This document shows, one piece after another, positions 37,650 through 45,301 of a stretch of 64,000 nt of DNA. The stretch is from NCBI RefSeq assembly GCF_014055025.1, contig NZ_CP059571.1, positions 1,860,001 through 1,924,000 on the forward strand, given 5' to 3'. This DNA comes from Neisseria bacilliformis (lineage in GTDB: Bacteria; Pseudomonadota; Gammaproteobacteria; Burkholderiales; Neisseriaceae). Within the stretch, counting starts at the first letter, position 1, and every line of letters starts with the position of its first letter. The position numbers and the translations under genes were made by a program. Below the pieces are notes generated by a model, which searched no databases, was not told the DNA's origin, and worked only from the letters and a program-made list of their open reading frames with translations.

Positions 37650-38270
37650 ATGGCGGCACGCTCCAAATCGTCGAAAGCATGGCTGCGCGAACATGTGAAC
37701 GACCACTACGTCCATCAGGCGCAGAAAGACGGCTACCGCGCCCGCGCCGCCTACAAACTTTTGGAAATCAACGAAAAAGACAAACTCATCAAGCCCGGCA
37801 CGGTGCTGGCCGACCTGGGCAGCGCGCCGGGAAGCTGGTCGCAGGCGGCAGCCAAGCTGGCGGGCGCGTCGGGCAAAGTGTTCGCGCTCGACATCCTGCC
37901 GATGGAACCGGTGGACGGCGTGTCCTTCGTTCAGGGCGACTTCCGCGAGGCGGACGTGCTGGCGCGTTTCGAAGAACTGCTCGGCGGCCGCGCCCTTGAT
38001 CTTGTAATCTGCGACATGGCGCCCAATATGAGCGGCCATTCGGTAACCGACCAGGCCAAAAGCCTCTGCCTGTGCCAGCTGGCTCTGGACTTCGCCCGCT
38101 GCCGCCTCAAACCCGGCGGCAGTTTTTTGGTCAAAGCGTTCCAAGGCGCGGGTTATCCCGAATTCACGGCACAGATGCGCGAAACCTTCGCCACGGTGCA
38201 GACGCGCAAGCCCGACGCTTCGCGCGGCCGTTCCAGCGAAACCTATCTGCTGGGCAAAAATAAACGCTGA
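37650..38270 (+). CDS. rlmE: 23S rRNA 2'-O-ribose U2552 methyltransferase RlmE
   Basis: FtsJ/RrmJ enzyme methylating U2552 of 23S rRNA. The product is 206 aa with SAM motif ADLGSAPGSWSQAA, the KDKE catalytic residues including D in VICDMAPNMSG and K in FLVKAFQG. The start MAARSKSSKAWLREHVNDHYV matches the family. It precedes ftsH as in many proteobacteria, but a terminator lies between. Confidence 0.97.
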   Translation: MAARSKSSKAWLREHVNDHYVHQAQKDGYRARAAYKLLEINEKDKLIKPGTVLADLGSAPGSWSQAAAKLAGASGKVFALDILPMEPVDGVSFVQGDFREADVLARFEELLGGRALDLVICDMAPNMSGHSVTDQAKSLCLCQLALDFARCRLKPGGSFLVKAFQGAGYPEFTAQMRETFATVQTRKPDASRGRSSETYLLGKNKR

Positions 38271-38277
38271 CAAGGCA

Positions 38278-38311
38278 ACAGGGGTCAATTACAATCGCGC
38301 CCCTGTTTTTT
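38278..38311 (+). terminator. Intrinsic terminator between rlmE and ftsH
   Basis: ACAGGGG pairs with CCCCTGT and runs into T6. A TACAAT in the loop (38290-38295) could be a -10 box for ftsH, so terminator and promoter overlap. Confidence 0.75.
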
Positions 38312-38345
38312 CACTTCATTTTTCATTATTTGGGAGCCCGTTTTT

Positions 38346-40394
38346 GTGAGGAGCATCGTAAAAAGCCTTTTGATTTGGTCTGCATTGATCGTCGGCCTCT
38401 TGGCCGCCTTCAACGCCGTGAAGGAAAAACGGGAAGAAGCCCGGCAGGTGGATTATTCGCAGTTTGTGCAGCAGGTCGACAAAGGCGAAATCGCCTCGGT
38501 AACCATCGAAGGCTCGGCACTGGCGGGCTACACGCTCAAAGGCGAGCGCACCGACAAAAGCAAATTCGTAACCAACGCGCCGATGGACTACAAACTGTCT
38601 GAACGCCTGCTGGCGAAAAACGTCCGCGTTCAGGTTACCCCCGAAGAACGCCAGAGCATGCTCGGCAGCCTGTTTTTCAGCCTGCTGCCCGTGCTGTTGC
38701 TGATCGGCGCGTGGTTCTACTTCATGCGCATGCAGACCGGCGGCGGCGGCAAAGGCGGCGCGTTCTCCTTCGGCAAAAGCCGCGCCCGCCTGCTCGACAG
38801 CGACAACAACAAAGTTACCTTCGCCGACGTGGCCGGCTGCGACGAAGCCAAGGAAGAAGTCAGCGAAATCGTCGACTACCTCAAAGCTCCCAACCGCTAC
38901 CAGAGCCTCGGCGGCCGCATGCCGCGCGGCATCCTCCTGGCCGGCAGCCCCGGCACGGGCAAAACTCTGCTGGCCAAAGCCATCGCCGGCGAAGCGGGCG
39001 TGCCGTTTTTCAGCATTTCCGGCTCCGATTTCGTGGAAATGTTTGTCGGCGTGGGCGCGAGCCGCGTGCGCGACATGTTCGAGCAGGCCAAGAAAAACGC
39101 CCCCTGCATCATCTTTATCGACGAAATCGACGCCGTCGGCCGCCAGCGCGGCGCGGGTTTGGGCGGCGGCAACGACGAACGCGAGCAGACCCTCAACCAG
39201 CTTCTTGTGGAAATGGACGGCTTCGAGAGCAACCAAACCGTCATCGTCATCGCCGCCACCAACCGCCCCGACGTACTCGACCCCGCGCTGCAACGCCCCG
39301 GCCGCTTCGACCGCCAAGTGGTCGTCCCCCTGCCCGACATACGCGGCCGCGAGCAGATTCTGAACGTGCACGCCAAAAAAGTGCCGCTCGACGAATCCGT
39401 GGATTTGGTCTCGCTGGCGCGCGGCACACCCGGCTTCTCCGGCGCGGATTTGGCCAACCTGGTGAACGAAGCCGCCCTGTTTGCTGGCCGGCGCAACAAA
39501 GTCAAAGTCGACCAGAGCGATTTTGAAGACGCCAAAGACAAAATCTACATGGGCCCCGAACGCCGCAGCATGGTGATGCACGAAGACGAAAAACGCGCCA
39601 CTGCCTACCACGAATCCGGCCACGCCATCGTTGCCGAAACGCTGGATGGCACCGACCCCGTGCACAAAGTAACCATCATGCCGCGCGGCCGCGCCCTCGG
39701 CCTGACCTGGCAGCTGCCCGAGCGCGACCGCATCAGCATGTACAAAGACCAGATGCTCAACCAGATTTCCATCCTGTTCGGCGGGCGCATCGCCGAAGAC
39801 TTGTTTGTCGGCCGCATCTCCACCGGCGCGTCCAACGACTTCGAGCGCGCCACCCAAATCGCCCGCGAAATGGTTACCCGCTACGGCATGAGCGACAAAA
39901 TGGGCGTGATGGTGTATGCCGAAAACGAAGGCGAAGTCTTCCTCGGCCGCAGCGTAACCCGTTCGCAGAACATTTCCGAAAAAACCCAGCAGGAAGTGGA
40001 TGCCGAAATCCGCCGCATTGTTGACGAGCAATACGCTGTGGCCTACAAAATCCTCGACGAAAACCGCGACAAAATGGAAACCATGACCCGCGCCCTGATC
40101 GAATGGGAAACCATCGACCGCGACCAGGTACTCGAAATCATGGCCGGCAAACAGCCCAGCCCGCCGAAGGATTACAGCCACAACGTGCGGCAGGACGGCA
40201 AAACCGATGACGGACAAGCCGCCGACGCACCGGCACAAACCGCCGCGCAAAACGGCGGCACGGCCGAAGCGGACGCAGAAGCCCGAGTGCTTTCAGACGG
40301 CCTCTCCGCGCAACCGGATGCCGACGAAGACGCGCCCGCCCGTCCCGACGGCGACACACCCGACGGCAATAACGGCAAACCGCCCCAAGCCTGA
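38346..40394 (+). CDS. ftsH: ATP-dependent zinc metalloprotease FtsH
   Basis: Membrane-anchored AAA+ protease for membrane proteins and regulators. The product is 682 aa: TM1 (about 4-22), periplasmic domain, TM2 (about 105-123), Walker A GSPGTGKT (200-207), SRH, and the zinc site H422-E423-x-x-H426. The start is GTG at 38346, supported by GGGAG 9 bp upstream; no in-frame ATG gives the N-terminal membrane helix. The disordered C-terminal tail (from about 610) contains an in-frame DUS (40292-40303, SDGL). Confidence 0.97.
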   Translation: MRSIVKSLLIWSALIVGLLAAFNAVKEKREEARQVDYSQFVQQVDKGEIASVTIEGSALAGYTLKGERTDKSKFVTNAPMDYKLSERLLAKNVRVQVTPEERQSMLGSLFFSLLPVLLLIGAWFYFMRMQTGGGGKGGAFSFGKSRARLLDSDNNKVTFADVAGCDEAKEEVSEIVDYLKAPNRYQSLGGRMPRGILLAGSPGTGKTLLAKAIAGEAGVPFFSISGSDFVEMFVGVGASRVRDMFEQAKKNAPCIIFIDEIDAVGRQRGAGLGGGNDEREQTLNQLLVEMDGFESNQTVIVIAATNRPDVLDPALQRPGRFDRQVVVPLPDIRGREQILNVHAKKVPLDESVDLVSLARGTPGFSGADLANLVNEAALFAGRRNKVKVDQSDFEDAKDKIYMGPERRSMVMHEDEKRATAYHESGHAIVAETLDGTDPVHKVTIMPRGRALGLTWQLPERDRISMYKDQMLNQISILFGGRIAEDLFVGRISTGASNDFERATQIAREMVTRYGMSDKMGVMVYAENEGEVFLGRSVTRSQNISEKTQQEVDAEIRRIVDEQYAVAYKILDENRDKMETMTRALIEWETIDRDQVLEIMAGKQPSPPKDYSHNVRQDGKTDDGQAADAPAQTAAQNGGTAEADAEARVLSDGLSAQPDADEDAPARPDGDTPDGNNGKPPQA

Positions 40395-40413
40395 ACCGTG
40401 CCAACGGCGCAAG

Positions 40414-40443
40414 AAAACAGCCCGTACACACGCGGGCTGTTTT
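40414..40443 (+). terminator. Intrinsic terminator after ftsH
   Basis: AAACAGCCCG…CGGGCTGTTT hairpin with T run, 20 bp past the ftsH stop. It is not DUS-based. Confidence 0.85.
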
Positions 40444-40530
40444 GCCGTCTGCCGCCGCTTCATCCGCTTCATCCGACGCACCGCCGCCCTACCCTTTGCG
40501 CGGCAGGCGTTTTCAGACGGCCTCTCACAT

Positions 40531-40878
40531 TTACCCGCCCTGCCGCGCCGCAAGCAGCTCCTCCAACAGCCGCTGCGACTGCGCCAGTTCCGCCATCTGC
40601 GCCGTCAGCCGTTCGCGCGCCGCCGCCAGCCGCCCGCGCAGTTCGGGGCAGAAATCCTGCGGCTTGTCGCGCAGGCAGTCGCGCATCAGCGCGAGGTCTT
40701 TGAGCGGCACGCCCGCGCGGTTGAGCATCGCCGCCTTGCGCACAAAGTCCGCGTCTGCCGCGTCGTAGTCCCGATAGCCCGCCGCCGTGCGCCGGGGCGC
40801 AAGCACGCCCGCCGTTTCGTAAAAGCGCAGCATCCGCACGCTGAGGCCGCTGCGCCGCGAAAATTCGCCGATTTTCAT
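40531..40878 (-). CDS. MerR-family transcriptional regulator
   Basis: A 115 aa MerR regulator with N-terminal winged helix (MKIGEFSRRSGLSVRMLRFYETAGVLAPRRTAAGYRDY) and a dimerisation helix (LTAQMAELAQSQRLLEELL). There is one cysteine (KPQDFCPEL), with no metal-binding CxxC loop, so the signal may be organic or redox. It is divergent from the hydrolase gene at 40967, and the gap holds a MerR-type promoter. Confidence 0.9.
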   Translation of the reverse strand: MKIGEFSRRSGLSVRMLRFYETAGVLAPRRTAAGYRDYDAADADFVRKAAMLNRAGVPLKDLALMRDCLRDKPQDFCPELRGRLAAARERLTAQMAELAQSQRLLEELLAARQGG

Positions 40879-40909
40879 CCCGTTTTCCTTTCCATACGTT
40901 TCCGTCTGC

Positions 40910-40940
40910 TTGACCGTAACACGGTGTCAGCCCCTATGCT
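40910..40940 (+). promoter_or_regulatory. MerR-type promoter/operator with 19-bp spacer
   Basis: -35 TTGACC (40910-40915) and -10 TATGCT (40935-40940) are separated by 19 bp, longer than the optimal 17. The spacer holds the dyad ACCGT-AAC-ACGGT (40913-40925). This is the layout activated by MerR-family DNA distortion, and it drives the hydrolase gene. Confidence 0.8.
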
Positions 40941-40966
40941 GCCGTTTTTCCCAACGGAGCGCAAAT

Positions 40967-41638
40967 ATGAACCGCCGACAATTCTGCACCGCCGCCGCTA
41001 CGGGCGTACTCGCCGCCTGCGCGGGCACGGCAGGGCAGCCTGAAAAAACCACTGTTTACATCATCCACGGCTACGGTGCCACAACTGAAAACCACTGGTT
41101 CCCGTGGCTGCACGCCCAGCTGCGGGCGCAGGGCATCCGCGCCGTGTCCGTGCCGCTGCCCGAGAGCGAATCGCCCGATTTCGACCGCTGGCAGCAGACG
41201 CTGGCGCAGTATGTCGGCAGGCCGTCTGAAAACAGCATTTTCGTCGCCCACAGCCTGGGCACGGTTTCGCTGCTGCACTACCTGAGCGCAACCCGGCCGC
41301 CGCGCATCGGCGGGCTGGTGCTGGTGTCCGCCTTCGGCGCACCGATTCCGACGCTGCATGAAATCAACGGTTTCGACCTCGACGCCTACATCGCCCGCTG
41401 CCGCATCGATTTCGCCGTCATCCGCCGCATGACGCGGCACATCGAGCTGTTCACCGCCGACAACGACACCATCGTCCCGCCCGACAACACCCGCCGCCTG
41501 GCCGACGCCCTCGGCGGCCGCCTGCACGTCATCCCGAACGGCGGCCACTTCCTCGACCGCGAAGGCTTCACCGAACTGCCGCCGGTGCTGCGGGCGGTGG
41601 AGGCGGTCGCAGGCCGTCTGAAAGCGCAGCTTCAATAA
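40967..41638 (+). CDS. RBBP9/YdeN-type alpha/beta hydrolase with Tat/lipoprotein-like leader
   Basis: A 223 aa serine hydrolase: HGYGATTENHWFPWL near residue 35, nucleophile in VAHSLGTVS (about residue 96), Asp in FTADNDTIVPP, and His in NGGHFLD. The N-terminus MNRRQFCTAAATGVLAACAG combines a twin-arginine motif with a lipobox-like LAAC, suggesting export and lipidation. It is controlled by the divergent MerR protein. Two DUS are read in frame (41219-41230 RPSEN; 41611-41622 GRLKA). GGGCAGCCTGAA at 41033-41044 is an 11/12 match to the Kingella dialect. Confidence 0.85.
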   Translation: MNRRQFCTAAATGVLAACAGTAGQPEKTTVYIIHGYGATTENHWFPWLHAQLRAQGIRAVSVPLPESESPDFDRWQQTLAQYVGRPSENSIFVAHSLGTVSLLHYLSATRPPRIGGLVLVSAFGAPIPTLHEINGFDLDAYIARCRIDFAVIRRMTRHIELFTADNDTIVPPDNTRRLADALGGRLHVIPNGGHFLDREGFTELPPVLRAVEAVAGRLKAQLQ

Positions 41639-41945
41639 GGTTAAAACCCAAACCCGTTTTTCAGAAACGTCATCCTCGCGCAGGCGGGGACAGCCTCCGC
41701 CGCTTACGCAGGGTGTATCGCCAAAAGGCGGCGCACGCGTTCCCTGCCGCATCACTCAACCCGCCGCGCCGCAACACGGGCGGCAGACAAGAGGCCGTCT
41801 GAAAACACAGCTTCAACGAAGTTGAAACACAAACCCGTTTTTCAGAAACGTCATCCCCGCGCAGGCGGGGACGGCCTCCTTCGCTTACGCAACACATATG
41901 GTGCAAACCGCGCCCGCGGTTTCCCTGCCAAGTTTTCAGACGGTC
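41627..41945. repeat. Tandem repeat block with two dRS3 elements
   Basis: A unit AAxxCAGCTTCAA…GTTxAAAC…ACCCGTTTTTCAGAAACGTCAT + dRS3 + GGCCTCC occurs twice, offset about 181 bp (dRS3 cores at 41672-41691 and 41853-41872). A forward DUS is at 41792-41803. No gene is seen between the hydrolase and hutW. Confidence 0.7.
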
Positions 41946-42001
41946 TCTTCCCATCCCAAGCTTTGACTTGAATCAAGCCCCGTTTCGGCCTATTATCACA
42001 A

Positions 42002-42014
42002 AATAGTAACTATT
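42002..42014 (+). promoter_or_regulatory. Fur-like 6-1-6 dyad upstream of hutWX
   Basis: AATAGT-A-ACTATT is a perfect 6-1-6 inverted repeat in an AT-rich stretch (about 41990-42030) 26 bp before the hutWX start. Iron/Fur control is expected for heme-use genes, but the match to the Fur hexamer is only partial. Confidence 0.4.
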
Positions 42015-42039
42015 CCTATTCATTTCACAATATCATGAT

Positions 42040-43866
42040 ATGAGCCGAACCATCACCATCCGCAACGACCAAGCCGTGCCCGATGCCTTTCCCGAGCGGC
42101 AGGCACTGATGCCCATCTGGGGCGGCCTGCCCGTGCCCGCCGCCCAATGGCAGCAGCTTTGGCGGCAGCAGGCCGAAAGCGTGTTGCAGGAAGACGCGCT
42201 GGCCTACCTGCACATCCCCTTCTGCGCCAACCACTGCGTGTTCTGCGGCTTCTACCGCAACGCCTGGAAAGACGAGCAGAGCAAAACCTACACCGACAAA
42301 GTCATCGCAGAACTCGCCCAAGAAGCCGGAATCCGCCAAGGCGGCGGCAAAATCCGCGCCGTCTATTTCGGCGGCGGCACCCCCACCGCCCTACTCACCG
42401 GCGACCTCGTGCGCCTTATCCGCGCCTGCTATCAATATCTGCCGCTAGCCGACGACTGCGAATTCACCCTCGAAGGCCGCATGAGCCATTTCGACCCAGA
42501 CAAAGCCCAAGCCGCCATCGACGCCGGCGTTACCCGCATCTCCATCGGCGTGCAAACCTTCGACACCGCCATCCGCCGCCGCCTCGGCCGCAAACACAGC
42601 GGCGAAGAAGCCGCCGCCTACCTCGAACGACTAGGCCGTCTGAACACCGTCCTCGTGGCCGACCTCATCTTCGGCCTGCCCGGCCAGAGCGGCGAAATCT
42701 GGCAAAACGACCTGCACATTGCCGCCGCCCTCCCCCTGGCCGGACTCGACACCTACGCCTTCAACTGCTACCCCTTCCTCCCCATCAACCGCATGATCGA
42801 AAAAGGCGCGTTCCCCCCGCCGGCCGGCTTCGACACCCAGTCGCTGCAATACGCCCATGCCGTCGCCTACCTCGCAGAGCAGGGCTGGGAACAAATCAGC
42901 AACAACCACTTCGCCTACCCCGGGCGCGGCGAACGCAACCTCTACAACCGCCTCGTCAAATCCAACATCCCCTGCCTCGCCTTCGGCTCCGGCGCGGGCG
43001 GCAACGGCGGCGGATACAACTACCAAGTGCAAAGCGACCTCGACAGCTACCTCGCCACCCCCGAAGGCGAAAAAAACATCGCCTACATGAGCCGCCACAG
43101 CGACAACAAATACCTGCTCGGCCGCTTGCAGCACGACATCGAACTCGGATACATCGACAGCCGCCTCTTCGCCCCCCACCCCCGCGCCGCCGCCCTCTTG
43201 GCACAGTGGGCCGGACTCGGCCTCATGGGCACACCCGATTCAGACGGCCTCATCCGTCTCAACACCAGCGGCCGCTACTGGTCGCCCACCCTCACCCGCA
43301 GGCTCATGCTTGCGTTACCCGCAACCGAAGACAAGGAGCAAACCATGAACACCCCCCTTTCCGACGAACAAAAAACCGTCCTGCGCAACACCCTGGCCGA
43401 AAACCCCGGCCAAATCCTCGAAATGCTCGCCGGCAAACACCAGTGCAGCTTTGAAGAAATCATCAACTGCCTGCCCGAGGGCACCGTACACAAAACCGAC
43501 GGCGGCCGCTTCGTCGAAATCATGCAGACCGTTGCCGCCTGGAACGAAGCCGTAACCTTCATCGCCCACACCCCCGACGTCATCGCCGAAGTAACCGGCA
43601 AACTGCCCGACGGCAGCGTCGCACGCGGCTTCTACAACTTCAAAGAAAGCGAACCCGGCGGCATCCACGGCCACATCTACTACGAAAACTGCGCCGCCAT
43701 CTACCTCATCGAACGCCCCTTCATGGGCAAACGCACCGTCTCCCTCAACTTCATCAACCGCGCAGGCGGCGCCATGTTCAAAATCTACGTCGGCCGCGAC
43801 CAAAACGGCGAACTCATCGAACGCCAAATCCAAGCCATGCGCGCCCTGTTCGGCGTAACAGCATAA
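42040..43866 (+). CDS. HutW-HutX fusion: radical SAM heme-degrading enzyme plus heme carrier
   Basis: A 608 aa fusion. Residues 1 to about 430 are HutW/ChuW, a HemN-like radical SAM protein (CxxxCxxC at C62, C66, C69; GGGTPTAL; GRMSHFDPDKAQAAIDAGV) that opens heme anaerobically. Residues about 436-608 are HutX/ChuX, a cytosolic heme-binding carrier (LSDEQKTVLRNTLAENPGQILEMLA…). The junction contains M436 (ATG 43345) preceded by AAGGAG at 43333-43338, so HutX may also be made alone. One frame runs through with no stop. A DUS is read in frame at 42633-42644 and at 43239-43250. The family calls rest on recognised motifs. Confidence 0.9.
   Translation: MSRTITIRNDQAVPDAFPERQALMPIWGGLPVPAAQWQQLWRQQAESVLQEDALAYLHIPFCANHCVFCGFYRNAWKDEQSKTYTDKVIAELAQEAGIRQGGGKIRAVYFGGGTPTALLTGDLVRLIRACYQYLPLADDCEFTLEGRMSHFDPDKAQAAIDAGVTRISIGVQTFDTAIRRRLGRKHSGEEAAAYLERLGRLNTVLVADLIFGLPGQSGEIWQNDLHIAAALPLAGLDTYAFNCYPFLPINRMIEKGAFPPPAGFDTQSLQYAHAVAYLAEQGWEQISNNHFAYPGRGERNLYNRLVKSNIPCLAFGSGAGGNGGGYNYQVQSDLDSYLATPEGEKNIAYMSRHSDNKYLLGRLQHDIELGYIDSRLFAPHPRAAALLAQWAGLGLMGTPDSDGLIRLNTSGRYWSPTLTRRLMLALPATEDKEQTMNTPLSDEQKTVLRNTLAENPGQILEMLAGKHQCSFEEIINCLPEGTVHKTDGGRFVEIMQTVAAWNEAVTFIAHTPDVIAEVTGKLPDGSVARGFYNFKESEPGGIHGHIYYENCAAIYLIERPFMGKRTVSLNFINRAGGAMFKIYVGRDQNGELIERQIQAMRALFGVTA
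43333..43347 (+). promoter_or_regulatory. Internal Shine-Dalgarno and start codon for a separate HutX
   Basis: AAGGAG then 6 bp then ATG, in frame inside the fused gene and exactly at the HutX domain border. This is a stronger ribosome binding site than the one before the fusion start. Confidence 0.7.
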
Positions 43867-43937
43867 AACGCAAAACCCGTCCCCGGCCGCACCGCACGCG
43901 GCCGGACACCCTCCAACCCCACACCAAAGGAACAAAC

Positions 43938-44570
43938 ATGCTCACCATATTCGGCGCAAACGGCAAAAGCGGCCGCGCCCTCATCACCCGCCTGCGCCAA
44001 AACGGCTTTTCAGACGGCCTCACCGCCGTCCTGCGCCGCCCCGAACAGGCCGCCGACCCCTTCTACGCCCAACACCACACCCAAACCCTCACCGCCGACG
44101 CCCTCGACCCCCAAGCCGTCCTCGAAGCCGTGCGCCGAACACAGCCTGACACCATCGTCAGCTTCGTCGGCGGCAAAAACGAAGCCGGACAACGCAGCGA
44201 CGCCGCAGGCAACATCCACATCATCGAAGCCGCCCGCACCGCCGCCCCCGAGGCCCGCTTCCTGCTCGTAACCAGCATGGGCTGCGGCGAACAATACGAA
44301 GGCACAAGCGCCATGTTCAAACAAGCCCTCGGCGAAGCCGTCCTCGCCAAAACCGAAGCCGAAAACCACCTGCGCCAAAGCGGCCTCCCCTGGGTCATCC
44401 TCCGCCCCTGCGGCCTCGGCCAAGACGCCGGCGGCAGCCACACCCTCCACCGCCAAATCGACGAAATTCCCCGCGACTACATGGACAGAAACGGCCTCGC
44501 CGCCGCCATCGCCGCCCTCATCGCGGCGGAACAATGGCCGTCCGAAACCGTCTACTCCGTAACCGCCTAA
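43938..44570 (+). CDS. NAD(P)-binding reductase, ChuY-like
   Basis: A 210 aa atypical short-chain dehydrogenase with N-terminal Rossmann motif MLTIFGANGKSGRALITRL, related to ChuY (anaerobilin reductase) and to BVR-B/NmrA-like enzymes. It lies 71 bp after hutWX with a ribosome binding site AAAGGA, so the pair mirrors chuW-chuX-chuY. Expected job: reduce the linear tetrapyrrole made by HutW. A DUS is read in frame at 44009-44020 (SDGL). Confidence 0.75.
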   Translation: MLTIFGANGKSGRALITRLRQNGFSDGLTAVLRRPEQAADPFYAQHHTQTLTADALDPQAVLEAVRRTQPDTIVSFVGGKNEAGQRSDAAGNIHIIEAARTAAPEARFLLVTSMGCGEQYEGTSAMFKQALGEAVLAKTEAENHLRQSGLPWVILRPCGLGQDAGGSHTLHRQIDEIPRDYMDRNGLAAAIAALIAAEQWPSETVYSVTA

Positions 44571-44583
44571 ACCGCTGCAAAAA

Positions 44584-44616
44584 AGGCCGTCTGAAAACCC
44601 GTTTTTCAGACGGCCT
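44584..44616 (+). terminator. Inverted DUS terminator after the ChuY-like gene
   Basis: Facing DUS at 44584-44595 and 44605-44616, 13 bp past the stop. Confidence 0.8.
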
Positions 44617-44858
44617 CAGCCATTCATGCAGGGTGCGTCGCAGCCACGCACGCGGACACGATGCTTTGCCGCATCACCAAACAAGGCCGTCTGAAAACGC
44701 ATTTTCAGACGGCCTCCACCGTTTTGCGGCGGCAGTTTGCAACAGAGTAGGTCGGGCATTCATGCCCGACAAACCGGCAGCCAAGGTAGGGGGTGCCGCC
44801 CCAAAGCGGCGCATACGTTCCCTACCGCACAAAGGCCGTCTGAAACCCCTTATCCCGT

Positions 44859-44955
44859 CATTCCCGCGCAGGCGGGAATCTTGGCGGATTCTGGCAACTG
44901 ATTGTTTATCCAAACATTATCGAATGTCGGAGAAGATTCCCGCCTGCGCGGGAAT
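44859..44955. repeat. Neisserial NIME: two dRS3 flanking an RS-type segment
   Basis: ATTCCCGCGCAGGCGGGAAT (44859-44878) and ATTCCCGCCTGCGCGGGAAT (44936-44955) are exact dRS3 repeats in opposite orientation. Between them is a 57-bp lower-GC segment. This matches the neisserial intergenic mosaic element architecture. Confidence 0.85.
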
Positions 44956-45076
44956 GACGGTGTGGCGGGGCTGACGTAGGGTGTGCCGCCCCAAGGCGAC
45001 GCACGCGGTCTCTGCCGTTTAAACAAAAGGCCGTCTGAAAGCGCAGCTTCGGCACAGCCAAAACCGCAGCCCGCAG

Positions 45077-45148
45077 GTCGGGCATTGATGCCCGACTATG
45101 GCGACGTTTTTCAAACTTGCCGGAGTTTGTCGGGCATAAATGCCCGAC
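45077..45148. repeat. Composite inverted repeat of the GTCGGGCAT…ATGCCCGAC palindrome
   Basis: Two 20-bp palindromes (45077-45096 and 45129-45148) flank a GACGTTTTTCAAA…CCGGAGTTT spacer. A near-identical composite occurs at 47985-48045, and a single palindrome at 44751-44770. Confidence 0.8.
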
Positions 45149-45301
45149 CTGCGAAATCCCGGACAACCCCGCCCCGTGCGACGCACGCATTCTGTGCCTC
45201 CCAACGAATCCGCGCGTTTCACCAAACACCAAACCGCGTGCGTGGCTGCGCCATACACCCTACCCGACGCAACACAGCCGAAATCCGTTGTTCAGACGGC
45301 C

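Larger units (their letters stand above)
44617..45301. repeat. Repeat-only spacer between chuY-like gene and waaA
   Basis: No gene is seen. In order: a GCGTCGCAGCCACGCACGCGG element, a DUS pair (44684-44695 / 44704-44715), a GTCGGGCAT…ATGCCCGAC palindrome (44751-44770), a GGGTGCCGCCCC element, DUS 44832-44843, a NIME (44859-44955), DUS 45028-45039 with AGCGCAGCTTCGGCACAGCC, and a composite inverted element (45077-45148). A reverse DUS (45291-45302) overlaps the waaA stop. Confidence 0.75.

Noticed and set aside
43300-43360. Possible sequencing frameshift or missed stop joining hutW and hutX
   Set aside because: The frame is continuous and codon use is normal through the junction; I kept it as a real fusion but noted that raw reads should be checked.
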